A stretch of 64,000 nt of DNA from Sarcophilus harrisii (Eukaryota > Chordata > Mammalia > Dasyuromorphia > Dasyuridae). The DNA lies in assembly GCF_902635505.1 (NCBI RefSeq), contig NC_045429.1, positions 34,852,257 to 34,916,256 of the forward strand, in the 5' to 3' direction. A program made the translations under genes and the position numbers. Below the pieces are notes generated by a model. That model was given only the letters and a program-made list of their open reading frames with translations. It searched no databases and was not told the origin of the DNA. The first letter of the stretch is position 1, and every line of letters begins with the position of its first letter. Of this stretch, positions 22,141 to 33,130 are shown piece after piece.

Positions 22141-22945
22141 AAAGCTAATTAGAATATTAATTAATTTAAAGAAATAATTGTCTTGCTTTCTCCCTTTACC
22201 AAAAAAGTAAAAGCAAGAAAATTTGGAATATTGGGGATATGTGTAATTACAGAACAAATTGTGTCTGAAGGGTGTGTAATATGTCTAGAGATAAATGGGA
22301 AGGTATTGTGGAGATGTCCCTCCAGAAGGAGGGAGCCTGGCTTCAGAATATTTAGGTTATATTTTGATGAAATGACACCAGTGGGGAAACCGAGATATAG
22401 GGGATGGGTAAAAGGTTTCCCCTGAGCTCTGCTGCTTTAAGAAGGGTTAGTGGAATAACATTGGAACAAATTTTGTCTAAGTGTGGATTGGTAGAGTCTA
22501 TTGATTCTGATAATGGAACATACTTCACTTCTAAGGTTTTATAAAAAATAATGGGGAAAGGATGGCAAATTAAATGGCAATTCCACACAGCTGGCCATCT
22601 ACCTTCATCAGGGAAATGAAAAGAATGAATCAGATTCTTAAGAAATGGATTACTATGGGGGCAGCTAGGTGGTGCAGTGGATAGAGCAGCAGCCCTGAAG
22701 TCAGCAGCACCCGAGTTCAAATCTGGTTTGAGACACTTCCTAGCTGTGTGACCCTGGACAAGTCACTTAATCCCAATTGTCTCAGCCAAAAAAAAAAAAA
22801 AAAAAAGAAAAAAGAAAAAGAATTACTAAATCTCTGTTAGAGACTAAATTGTTTTAGACCAAATGTTTGCCTATTGCTCTGTTAAAGAATTAGAACTGTT
22901 CCCTATATCAGACGCTGTTTGATTTGCCCTAAATCAGGCCCTTAA
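22141..22945 (+). mobile_element. ERV pol remnant, plus-strand copy 1
   Basis: Resembles the zinc-binding and core regions of a gamma-like integrase. Broken, with several breaks. Interrupted by a SINE at 22656-22822 and followed by a second remnant in the same orientation. Confidence 0.65.
22656..22822 (+). mobile_element. Young tRNA-derived SINE (short form)
   Basis: Starts 'ggggcagctaggtggtgcag' and contains 'agccctgaagtcag', 'gtgaccctggacaagtcact' and a long poly-A. Flanks 'gattacta' and 'gaattacta' suggest a target duplication. The least diverged SINE in the window; it interrupts the ERV. Confidence 0.9.
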
Positions 22946-24550
22946 GCCACCAAAAGGGAAGCTCAATAGAATCAAGGGGAAATAGATTTGCAGATGAGGA
23001 AGCAAGGCAAATTAGGCTAAGTGACAGGGAAAACCCCAAGTTAGTCTTACTATCTCAAACAGATCATCCCAAAGTTATTCCTGTCTTTAATCAAAGGTAT
23101 GTGGGAAGTATTGTCCACAAAAACAAGCAGAGACTCACAGTAAAAAAAGGCAAAAATGAGTTTATTACGATCTTGAGAGATCTGATAAGGTATTTGTCAG
23201 CAAAGAAGTACAAACTTTAAATTTTGAAACACAAAAGTAAATAGGTCCCTAAAAGTAGAAATACCTGAACCACTCCCCCAAGCTGGCCTTTTCTCCCATT
23301 GTTTGGGGGAGTCCAAGTCAACAATAATAAACTCCTCCCATCAGAAAATTCAAAGCCACCATCACCTTTAAAAGAAGTATTTAAATGTTCATTCAGAGGT
23401 GGTGGGAAACAGGAGCAAACACCTGCAACTTTTAGCTGTAGCTCTACTTGTTATTATAAAGTCTCAAGTCACAATTACGGCTATTTTCCTGGAAAGTGTC
23501 CTCACTCAGTTAATTCCTCACAAAGGGAAACAGAAGAGTTGTCTAAATTAGGGGCTATTGAAGATGAGAAAGGATGGTAGGTACTTCCAGATGGGAGAAA
23601 AATGTTAAGCAAAGGGATAACAAGAGAATTGATGGAAATTCTCCAAAGGGGGACTCATTGACATTGTGTGATGTAATTCTTAAACAGTTTGATTATATTG
23701 GGATTTATACAGTAGCAAAACAAATCACAGAAAGATGTGCAATATGGCAGAAAATTAACAAAAAGGTCCTGAGAAAACAAAAGGAAGAAGGGAAATCTCT
23801 CTGAGATCCTCCCAAAGTTTTCATGTGGATTTCACTGAAATGCCACAAATCCAGAGACTTAAACATTTACTGGTAATTGTAGATCACTTAACTGGATGGG
23901 TGGAAGTCTAGACTCTGAGTTCAGCCAAGGCAGCTGGGGTCAGCAAAATCCTCCTTGAACAGATCCTTCCTCAGTTTGGGTTAGTGGAAAAGATTGACTC
24001 AGACAATGAAATCCATTTTACTGCTAGGATATTACAAAATGTCATAACGTGTTTAGGAATTAAATGGTAATTCCATATCCCTTGGCATCTGCCTTCCTCA
24101 GGAAGAATAGAGCGAATAAATCAAATTTTGAAACAACAGATCATTATACTAGGTATTGAAACAAGGTTATGTTGGAGGAAATGTTTGCCACCAGCACTTG
24201 CAGAATGAGAGCAGACCCTAGGTGGGATATGGAATTATCACCCATTGAATTGTTGGATGGAATGCCTTGGGGGCTGGGGAGGAGAGTCCATCCTTTCAGA
24301 CAAAGGATAAATTGTTAAGGAATTGTATGCTGGCAGTGTCCTCAGCCTTAGGAAGCAAGGATTGCTAAACTGGACAACACCTTTAGAGTTAGCAGTTCTA
24401 GGAGTCCTGGAAGAAGCAGAGTGGGAAGTATTTTACCAGATGTTACAGATGAATGAGACTGTAGTCTGGAGGTTGAGAATATCAGGGTTAGAGGATCTGT
24501 GGAGGAACCTCAAGAATGGACTATTAAGGACAATTTATAACTTCTAAAAT
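22946..24550 (+). mobile_element. ERV pol remnant, plus-strand copy 2
   Basis: Resembles the end of RNase H, the linker and the integrase of a gamma-like ERV. Broken with many breaks. An opposite-strand LTR of another family lies inside it (23100-23522). Confidence 0.7.
23100..23522 (-). mobile_element. Solo LTR inserted in ERV pol
   Basis: Reverse complement of the LTR at 26400-26854: the plus view starts TGTGGGAAGTATTGTCCACA and ends 'cagttaattcctcaca'. It carries the same poly-A signal block ('gagtttatta' reversed). About 423 bp. No convincing target duplication. Confidence 0.75.
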
Positions 24551-25395
24551 TGACTTTTCAATTAGGAATGTTTTGGTGGGTGGTGGAAATGTTTGTGCTT
24601 AGAAGAATTTTAACAATATTGATGTTGTACCTGCTTTTTATATTTTATAGGGACTCTTCAATTGGAAGAAGTTGAATTAACATGCTTTTAGGATGAAGAA
24701 ATTATTGTTAATTCTGATAGGGCTCTTTAATGTAAAATTAGGAAGGTATATTCTATATTCTATGTGAGTTTTAGTTGATTATATTGAGTCATTTTAAAAC
24801 TGTTCCCATTGTTTAGGGAGATTCTAAGAACAGTAGTCTGTCTTTGTCCTTTTGGACATGGTTAATAACAGGCCATTGTTCTAAATAGATAGGTTTTAAA
24901 TTCAACATTACACAAATCATTTTACTTTAAGATGGTTAATAACAAGTAAAAATTTGTGTAATGTTGAATTAAAAGCCTATCTATTTAGATATGAAGATAA
25001 ATTGTGAACTTTCCAGGATGAATCTCTTGGGGGCTGTAGGTATAAGTAGGTATAGTCAATACTTATTTAGAATATGTGATCCTCGAAGGCTAGATTCACC
25101 TCGTTTGATTAATGGGGCTTGTTATTTAAGATAAAATCTCTTGGGATTGTAGCTGACGTTATCCGGAGTTTTGAATTCAGATATGATTGTCTGATCAAGC
25201 CACCATCTGAAGGAAATATTCCCCAAGCTACTCAAACTATTTGTTGGCTAAAGAAGAAGAGTTTGTGGGAAATTAAATTTTTACTGTGTAAAAATTGATG
25301 ATAATGGACAAGTAGTGAAGGAAATTTCCAGAGACATAAGAAAATTGGCCTATCTCATTCCTGACCTGGTCCTCACTGATGAGCTAGATAGTGTG
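24551..25395 (+). mobile_element. Probable 3' part of the ERV (env region)
   Basis: Follows the integrase remnant in the expected place for env. Heavily decayed and without a clear motif, so the call rests on position. Contains the palindrome at 24881-24988. Confidence 0.3.
24881..24988. repeat. Near-perfect palindrome (hairpin)
   Basis: Arms 24881-24927 and 24944-24988 are reverse complements with a few mismatches and a 2-base length difference; the spacer is 16 bases. The shared core is 'ttcaacattacacaaat'. A direct repeat 'atggttaataaca' lies outside the left arm (near 24858) and in the spacer. Confidence 0.9.
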
Positions 25396-25399
25396 GGGT

Positions 25400-25830
25400 T
25401 TGTTATGATAGCAGACATCAAAAGTTGGAGTTTGGTCATATGAAGAATTCACAATGGCCATTCTCTTTGGCAAAAGGTAGATTTATTTGGGGGAATAGGT
25501 TACAGACAAAATGAAGGGATGGTAAATATAAAGAACAGTTGGGAGAGCATATGAAAGACAGGTTCCTCAGTGGGATTCACAATTTCCCAATAGATAGGGA
25601 ATACCCCATGAATTTGAGGTATGCTCTTAGCTGGTAGTAAATACTGAAAGGGATTTAGCATCTTAAAAGAGTTGATTAGCTGTAATGAGAAGAAATAGAG
25701 TCAGAAAGCATAGTGCTGCTAGGAGATATACCTTGTGGTATGGAAGAAGGGAAAAAGAGGATTTTAGTTTGGCTCTTTTTTTAATGAGAGATATAGCTAA
25801 AGGAGGCCTGTGAGTAGAGTCCCAAGTTGG
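25400..25830 (-). mobile_element. LTR-like element
   Basis: Plus view starts 'tgttatgatagcagacatca' and has 'ggtagatttatttgg' (AATAAA on the minus strand). The end resembles the LTR types at 30665 and 32195. The right boundary is uncertain. Confidence 0.45.
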
Positions 25831-26399
25831 CTCCTTGCTGGATTTCATTGAGGGCTAGAGTTTGCTTGGTGGGGGTTGGAAAACCCAAGCAGATCTTTAG
25901 AATGGGGGCTGGGACAGCCCAAGTTGGCTCAGATCCGATGGGAGCTGGGACAAGCCCAGATTTCCTACTGGAATTCAAAGGGATGCTTTTGACCAGGATT
26001 TGTCGATCAAAGACCCTAGCTTCCTGGATTGATAATGCATCAGCCAGGAGGAGTTGGAAATCAGAAAGGAATAAATCAATCTGAAAGGAATCACAAATGT
26101 AGTTTCTTAAAGGGACCACAACCCATTTCACTATGATGGGCTAACCAAGAGGAGAGTGACAGTCATTAGCTAACCCATATGTCGGTTTTATGGGGAAAGT
26201 TTAACTTCAGGGACATGACTGGGATTTCCACAGAAGAAAGATTGAGCAACCTAGAGAGGGAAGACAAGAATGGACCTCACTAGAGAAAAAGGAAAAAAAA
26301 AATTCAGAAGGATTAGAGACTAAGAATAAGATGATTGAGGAAATGTATCAAGAATGGTGTGAGAGGTCTTCAAAGGCCAATAAATAAAAGCTGAGGGAT
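25831..26399. other. Unassigned sequence between LTRs
   Basis: G-rich internal part near 25850-25960. Minus- and plus-strand frames of 116 and 85 codons show no known domain. It probably belongs to ERV debris. Confidence 0.3.
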
Positions 26400-26854
26400 T
26401 GTGTGGAATTAATTGAGTGAAGACACTCTCATGGGAATATAGTCTTAAACTATACCTTAATTGTGACTTGATGCTTTATAATAACAAGTAGATCTATAGC
26501 TAAAAAAGTTGCAGGTGTTTGTCCCCTCCTATTTCCCAACACCTCTTAATTAGCATTTAAGTACCTCTTTTGGAGGCAATTTATTCTTTTGTTTCTGGAT
26601 TTGATTTCTACAATTAGAATGTAAGCCCAGATTCAACCAAACAATAGGAGAAAAGGTCAGGCTAAGATGGTGGGGGCTTCTGCATTCAGGTTATTTAATC
26701 TTGTGTTTTGCAGTTTTTACTTTGCACTCCTCTTACTGACAAACACCTTGTCAGATGGGAGATCCCTTTTTCTCCAGATTGTAATAAACTCCTTTTTGCT
26801 TTTTCTTACTCTGAGAGTCCCTGATTGTTCTTGTGGTGGATACTGTTCCACACA
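26400..26854 (+). mobile_element. ERV LTR (455 bp)
   Basis: Starts TGTGTGGAA and ends TTCCACACA, a 9-base perfect inverted terminus. 'aataaactcctttttgcttt' near 26782 is the poly-A signal. Same family as 23100-23522, and related to 27060-27269. Confidence 0.8.
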
Positions 26855-26984
26855 GAAAGAATCTTTTGTTCTTTGCCCTTAGCTTTCTAAGACGTTTTTC
26901 TTTCTTTTAGTTATCTTCCTCTTTTAGAATGGAAGCTCCTTGGGGGCAGGGACTCAATTGAGTGGGAAACAACCCACTCTGTTA

Positions 26985-27046
26985 AATACATGTTTTGAAA
27001 ATAAAAAGCTTTAATTTGAAAAAAGAAAGAAAGAAAGAAAAAAGAA
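26985..27046 (+). mobile_element. L1 3' terminus
   Basis: 'atgttttgaaaataaaaagc' then a GAAA-rich tail, as at the L1 end near 13390. A short 'gctccttgggggcagggact' just before may be L2. Confidence 0.7.
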
Positions 27047-27059
27047 ACTATGCTTTAGA

Positions 27060-27269
27060 AATGCCAGCCAATGGGAAGGAGCTGGGGGTAGAGAAGGGGA
27101 GCTTCAACTGGGGAATAAAAAAGGGAATGCCCTTTGGGTGTGTCTCTCTCTAAAACCATGCTTTGTGTATCAGAGATTGCACACTCTTTCTCATGAGAAA
27201 GAAATAAACTTTTTCCTACACTCATACTAAGACTTTTGATTGTTTTAGTGGTCACTACTGATCCCACAC
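27060..27269 (+). mobile_element. Partial LTR, related to 26400-26854
   Basis: 'gaaataaactttttcctaca', then 'cttttgattgttttagtggt', ending 'gatcccacaca': the same layout as the 3' part of the LTR at 26400. The 5' part is missing. Confidence 0.65.
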
Positions 27270-27445
27270 AAATGGGTCATAACTAGAATAATGGGGAATA
27301 GCTGAGGATCATAGGTTTAAAGCTAGAAGGAAATTTTATGATGGAGTGAATAAGACCCCATCAAAAGGACATCAGATCCTTGGAAGCTAGGTGAATAAGG
27401 AGGAATGGTGACAGCAGAAAGCTTTGGTTGAATTTAAGTGCTCCT

Positions 27446-28130
27446 CAAATGTTTGTGGCAGCCCTTTTTGTAGTGGCTAAAAACTGGAAACTGAATGGAT
27501 GTCCATCAGTTGGAGAATGGCTGAATAAATTGTGGTATATGAAAATTATGGAATATTACTGTTCTATAAGAAATGACCAACAGGATAATTTCAGAAAGGC
27601 CTGGAGAGACTTACACGAACTGATGCTGAGTGAAATGAGCAGGACCAGGAGATCATTATATACTTCAACAACAATACTATATGATGACCAGTTCTGATGG
27701 ACCAGGCCATCCTCAGCAACGAGATCAACCAAATCATTTCTAATGGAGCAGTAATGACCTGAACCAGCTATGCCCAGAAAAAGAACTCTGGGAGATGACT
27801 AAAAACCATTACATTGAATTCCCAATCCCTATATTTATGCACACCTGCATTTTTGATTTCCTTCACAAGCTAATTGTACAATATTTCAGAGTCTGATTCT
27901 TTTTGTACAGCAAAATAACGTTTTGGTCATGTATACTTATTGTGTATCTAATTTATATTTTAATATATTTAACATCTACTGGTCATCCTGCCATCTAGGG
28001 GAGGGGGTGGGGGGGTAAGAGGTGAAAAATTGGAACAAGAGGTTTGGCAATTGTTAATGCTGTAAAGTTACCCATGCATATATCCTGTAAATAAAAGGCT
28101 ATTAAATAAAAAAAAAAAAATAAAAAAAAA
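27446..28130 (+). mobile_element. 5'-truncated L1 with perfect 17-bp target duplication
   Basis: Encodes the last part of L1 ORF2 (to 27697, block MEYYCSIRNDQQ), then the 3' UTR with a G-rich tract near 28000 and a poly-A. Flanked by identical 'tgaatttaagtgctcct' at 27429-27445 and 28131-28147. An intact duplication and little decay imply a fairly young insert. Confidence 0.95.
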
Positions 28131-28151
28131 TGAATTTAAGTGCTCCTTTGT

Positions 28152-28542
28152 TGTATAAGAAACAAAATATCTTACCAAGATTCACTGATGAATGCAGGAA
28201 AGATTTATTTTACATTCTTACAAGAATGAGTGCTAGGTTAATAGACACACCTTTGAAATTCCAAAGAGTATTTTATTTCCTTTCTTGAAACACAAGTCCC
28301 TTCCCTGATTCCTCATGAATTAAATATTATAGAAGTTACATGATGTGAATCTCCACCCCTTGTTTCACAGTCAGTCCCTGACCCCAAGGAGCTTACATTC
28401 TTTGGGGGGACGATAATTTACCCTCCACTCTTGATTATTCTTTGATATCCTTGTGGGTTTCAATTTTCTAAGTTAAGTTTCATTTCTCCAATTTAATTTT
28501 CATAACTGTGGAAACCAAATTAATACCCATCCATTTTTCACA
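28152..28542 (-). mobile_element. LTR-like element, copy 2
   Basis: Matches 20633-21137 through most of its length: 'aagaaacaaaatatcttacc', 'acacacctttgaaattccaa', 'aaggagcttacattctttgg', 'ttcatttctccaattt'. Shorter than copy 1 because a middle part is missing. Confidence 0.7.
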
Positions 28543-29110
28543 GTTGCAATGAGTCCTACTGAATTTTCAAGCTACTCTCTCAGGAAAATTGGGAGAGGCA
28601 TTAACAAGATTATCCTGTTCTTAAGTGGACCCCTTTGTTATCCTTTAGTGGGCTTTGTGAATTCTTTGCATTAACAAAATTATCATGATCCCACAAATGT
28701 TGTATCCAGTCAGAAAGCCAACTTACAGATATCAACCCCTGAGGTAATTTTTCTCTTATAAAAAAACCAATTGGTACCCCACTCCTTTATTAACTCCTTT
28801 TAGAAACTTTGTCCATTTGCTAAGAGAAACAATGGTGACTTTCCAGGCTTTCTAGGAAAATTTAGCCCACATCTTTCCCCTAGTTAATCTTGAATTCCCT
28901 AGGGAATCTTGTACCATCTTTCCCCTTGTTAATGGCTAACTCCCTTTTGGACTTAAGCCTGCTAGTCAATGACATAATAACAAACTTTTTGAATCTTGAT
29001 TTGGGGATGGTCTAAGCCTATAAATTTGATTGCGATACTTTGCAACAGTGGCCCAAACCCCACTGTGTTTTGGGAGTTCAACTCCTGCACCCAATCAATT
29101 AGACATTATA
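28543..29110 (+). mobile_element. LTR-like repeat, type B
   Basis: 'aatggctaactcccttttgg' and 'gaatcttgatttggggatgg' recur at 31130-31480, and in part near 33030. Probably an ERV LTR; boundaries not resolved. Confidence 0.45.
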
Positions 29111-29119
29111 GGATAAGAG

Positions 29120-29295
29120 GATTATAGGATAAGAGGTTTGACAGACCTAGACCTGGAAGAAACCTTAGAAGCCATCTTATGTTGCCTTATTTTAATAAGA
29201 GGGAAATAGGCCCACAGAGCTTAAGTGACTTTTCAAAGGCCACCCAAGTAGTATTAGAATCAGAATTTGAACCCCAGGGCTCTCTGCAGCATGAC
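29120..29295 (+). mobile_element. MIR/THER-like SINE
   Basis: 'agacctggaagaaaccttag', 'cccacagagcttaagtgact', 'gaatttgaaccccagggctc'. Confidence 0.55.
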
Positions 29296-30025
29296 TCTTG
29301 ATTGGTAGGATTAGTTCTTTCTCCAATCCATATTCACTTTTTTTCCTTGATGCCAGAGGTCCTGCTTCCTAAAACTATTTTCCTGGTGGATTTAGCTTTT
29401 CAAGGGGCCACCAGTCTTCCATCAATGATGGTACTTCTTTCTATTCAATTTTGGAGAACTCTTTCATACTTAATAAAAGGATGACAGGGTGTTAACATGG
29501 CATTTCCCTTTATTATATATTTAACATTTCATTGCTACATGACCTTTGATTTAATTGTTAAGGGAGATGGAAATCAAGTATTCATTCCTAACAGTGAGGA
29601 ACAGGGATTAGGGATCTGGTGGCTGGTGAAATTTCAGGGAGCAGCTGAGAAAGACAAAAAGGGATGGGAGAATGGGAGGAGCAGGCAAAGAGGAAAGAAG
29701 CAAAAGGAGAAAGCTTAGAAGGAGAAAGGGCAGGCAGCAATCTCTAAGGAAATCTTCTAATCTAGCTCTTCATTTAATAAGCATTACTTAAGTACCTGCC
29801 ATGTGCTTGGTACTTAAATTTATTTTAAAAACCTTTTTAAAAATTATGAACTTAAGATGTTTTTATTATGAACTTATAAATTTAATTAGGAATAAACATC
29901 AACCAAGTAAACATTTCAATATGCAAAAAATGGTGAAAAAGTAAATTGTATATATAACTGTGAACTTCTGTAGTCTTTTTTTTCTTGTAATACCTATTCA
30001 TTGGAGGTTTGGAGAGGGGAACAGA
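29296..30025. other. Unassigned intergenic DNA
   Basis: Only a short reverse L2-like block (about 29765-29815) is recognisable. Small open frames carry no family signature. Confidence 0.35.
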
Positions 30026-30027
30026 GT

Positions 30028-30420
30028 AACAGAATCTCAGCTAGAAGAGACCTCCGTAGTTATCTAGTCCAATCTACACTCCTGCCCACCCCATCTCCAA
30101 AATCCCCATTATAACATATTTTAAAAGTAGTCATCTTCTTTCTTCCTGAATACCACATATGGTGGAACAAGCTAAAGAAGGGGGAGGTATATCTATTATA
30201 TCCAGTTGCAACCCTTTCTACCCTTAGCTCTAATGGATAAGAATTATTTTCCTGACATCAAGGCTAAATTCAGCTCATGGCTCCTGCTTCTTCTACCAGG
30301 AGCAGATAAAATCAATTTAATCTCTCTTCTACCCGACAACTCTTCGTGTTTCCAGACTATTGTGAGACACGGCAGTGGTAGTCATTTCATTATTGAATTG
30401 AATCAACCCACTCTGAGATA
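30028..30420 (-). mobile_element. L3/CR1 remnant
   Basis: 'acagaatctcagctagaaga', 'ctagtccaatctacactcct' and 'cctgacatcaaggctaaatt' follow the reverse L3/CR1 3' region. A 75-codon frame over it is chance. Confidence 0.55.
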
Positions 30421-30664
30421 CAACTATTCTTGATTAATCTAAATCCAGAGTCCTTCATTTTGTTGCTCTTCAAGGAGTGTGACCCTAAATGCTAACTTCA
30501 GAGACTAGTAAAACCCAGCCCCCTTACACATGCAATTTTGGGAGGTATAATTAAAAATGAACATTGCTTTCTATATGTCTGAGGTGCCTTCTGAATTTCC
30601 TTCTGCTCTCTTTTGTTTATTTCAAATCATTTATTGGCATTCTCTTTTTGGCTTTTTAAAATAT

Positions 30665-30960
30665 TGCTGAGGGATGAGACACCCTAACAACATTTGGGGA
30701 TCCCCAGGTCGGTGTCACAGGTATTGTGAAAGAATTCACAGACCCAGTCTTCAAGTTAAGTTGGCAAAAAGGATTTATTGACCCCGAGAATTCAGCGGGC
30801 TAGTACTGGGCATAGGGGTTTTCCTGAGCCCAGAAGCTATCTGGGTAAGGAGCAGTCAGAATCAGATTGAGAATTTCCTGAGGTGGACTCCAAAGCCAGA
30901 AGATCAAAGACCACTGACTCATTAGAAAAGAAAACCCCAAATCACATTATATCAATGGTT
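30665..30960 (-). mobile_element. LTR-like element, type C
   Basis: The reverse complement gives 'aataaatcctttttgccaac', a stretch ending 'gtgaattctttcacaatacc', and 'gggtgtctcatccctcag'. This parallels the 3' part of the LTR at 32195-32626. The right limit is uncertain. Confidence 0.5.
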
Positions 30961-31129
30961 CTTAAATCTTTCAAAGTTTTTTTTCCCCTTGAAATGGTTG
31001 GTCATTGTTTAAATGGTTCTGGTTCTATATTATTGATATATTTTACTTTTACATCACTTTCCCAATGTATCCCTATCCTTATCTCTGAGGAAAGGGGATG
31101 GGGAACATTGTGAACCAAACCAACTGCTA

Positions 31130-31480
31130 AATTCCTTTTTAGGGTTAGCTTGCTAGTCAATTCTTTGTGGCTTCATTAGGAACTTGCCATGCCCTTAAGG
31201 CATCTTCCTCCTGGAAGAGTTCTGTTAGGGAACTTAGAGACTTTCCCCTTCTTAATGGCTAGCTCCCTTTTGGAATTTAGAATGCTATTCAATAGCGTAA
31301 TAATAAAATCTTTGCATCTTGATTTGGAGAAGGTCTAAGACTATACATCTTTTTGAGACAACTCATGATTCTGGCCTGAGACCCTCACTATACTTTAGGA
31401 TTCCCAAATCCTTCTCTCTAACATTTGATGGGCTATTTGAGAGAAATTCCAATATATTTGGGAACTTTAGTGCCTTTTTA
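31130..31480 (+). mobile_element. LTR-like repeat, type B
   Basis: Shares 'atggctagctcccttttgga' and 'aatctttgcatcttgatttg' with 28860-29020. 'aataataaaat' could be its poly-A signal. Confidence 0.5.
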
Positions 31481-31539
31481 CCCCGTGCCTCATCAGATAG
31501 ATAGATATTCACATACACATGTATATGTATACATGCATA

Positions 31540-31700
31540 ACAAATGTTTATATGGACTATTTGTGTCCGACCTGTGGCAGAGCATTCCAAGTTCATATGT
31601 GGTCCGATCATCCACAATTGGACACACTGAAACTCACTTCTAACATAGTGATGTCATTTTGGTCATCTTCAAAAATGAAGGACAACAACAATGTGCATCT
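31540..31700 (+). mobile_element. RTE-type LINE/SINE tail
   Basis: 'tggacacactgaaactcact', 'tagtgatgtcattttggtca', 'gaaggacaacaacaatg' match the marsupial RTE tail. AT-rich microsatellites flank it (about 31496-31535 and 31706-31755). Confidence 0.7.
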
Positions 31701-31767
31701 ACATATTTTAATATTTAAATATATATATAAATACATATATAATACATACACCTAGGGAGGTGAGAAA

Positions 31768-32015
31768 CTTTAGGGGCAGGTGGATGGCTCAGCGGATAGA
31801 GTCAGGAAGACAAGTCTTCCTGAGTTCAAATACTGTGTCAGATATTTATTAGCTATGTGACCCTGAGCAAGTCATTTAACCTTGTTTACCTCAGTTTTCC
31901 TTATCTATAAAATGAGCTGGCAAAGGAAATGGCAAATTACTCCAGTATCTTTGCCAAGAAAACTTCAAATGAGGTCATGAAGAGTCACACCTGAAAATGA
32001 TGACAACATATTTTT
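31768..32015 (+). mobile_element. tRNA-derived SINE, full length
   Basis: 'ggggcaggtggatggctcag', 'gaccctgagcaagtcattta', 'ctcagttttccttatctata', 'tgccaagaaaacttcaaatg', and a degraded tail. Confidence 0.9.
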
Positions 32016-32194
32016 AAAATAAAGTAACTTAATTTTAGCAAAGTGTTGAAAAAAGTCCCCATTATATTCTCGGGGAAAAGATGGGAGATAGATGGGCTAG
32101 ATAGTAGTACAATGGGTGGGATTTGATCATGGTTACATGGTGGATTCGAAGAATAACTTAAATAAATATATAAACTGAGATCTTTTGGGGGGAA

Positions 32195-32626
32195 ATGTTA
32201 GAAAGGCCCTGATGTAAACTTTGTCCCCTTTGGGGGTAAGGATGGCCCTGGGTCTCAAACCCTCCCAGTTTCTGGGAAGGGCCCCATCTTCCTAGGGAAA
32301 ACTCCAAGATAAGTAATCTAATTCAATTGGAGACCTGAAGATCCAGGTGCATAATCACCACTCTCTATTGAGTTGGAGATTAGTCTCTCTAAACTGCTCC
32401 CAGCTGGGGGAAAGAGGGGGCCAGGGAAAACCCTTTAAATTGAAAGCCTGTCAGTCCACCTTTGCTAATTCCTAACAGAAGTTTGCCCTCTAAGAAATAG
32501 TGTAAATAAGCCCTTTCTTTGCCACCAACCTCAAGCCTGTATTCATTGGAGTTTGTGAATTGGCCAAAGGGATCCCATTGCTGTTAGGGGATCTCTCATC
32601 CCTCAATTCTCACACCTCAACATAGC
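32195..32626 (+). mobile_element. Solo LTR-like element, type C
   Basis: Starts TGTTAGAAAGG and ends ACCTCAACA. Internal 'taaataagccctttctttgc' is a possible poly-A region and 'ggggatctctcatccctcaa' the U5-like end. Related in part to 30665-30960. Confidence 0.6.
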
Positions 32627-32639
32627 TATTAATAGTTTA

Positions 32640-33130
32640 ATACTAACTTGGAAGAGCTTTAGTCAAATGCACTTGAAGAATGCTGTGGAAAACCCTTTTA
32701 ACCAATGACTTTGATGAGGTGGAGCTCCTAGGGAGGATGTGAGAAACTCTTAGGTTACCTGGTCTTGGGAGTGCTATAAGCAATTCTGGCTGTCAGAGAA
32801 CAGTCTGTGGGTCAGTAAGCCACAGAATTCAATGATGGGAACTGCTCCACCCCTACCACTCCTCAGGTATACCTCTGAGCCATAAAATTAACACATCAGT
32901 GACTTGAACCTGATCTTTGTTTCTCTTTCCAATAAAATTTATCTTCTTGCTCCTGGTTTTTTGCTAAATTCTTTTGGAACTTAGCCTGTTTCAATTGATG
33001 GTGCAATTATAATGAAATTTGCCCCTTAACTTGGAGATGGGTCTGAAGCTGCAAATTCTTTTGAGATACCTCATGCCATTGGTCTGGAACGCCTACCTTT
33101 TCGGGCTCTCCCCTGAAGCCCAACAACTTG
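32640..33130 (+). mobile_element. LTR-like repeat
   Basis: 'ccaataaaatttatcttctt' looks like a poly-A signal block. The end, 'cttttgagatacctcatgcc', is shared in part with the type B copies. Family uncertain. Confidence 0.4.

Noticed and set aside
22656-22822. tRNA gene
   Set aside because: The tRNA-like head belongs to a SINE: it is followed by a SINE body and poly-A, and the same head recurs in at least eight places.
31496-31755. Zinc-finger-like cysteine pattern (CPTCGRAF) near 31570
   Set aside because: It is part of an RTE-type tail sequence with microsatellites on both sides, not a host zinc-finger gene.
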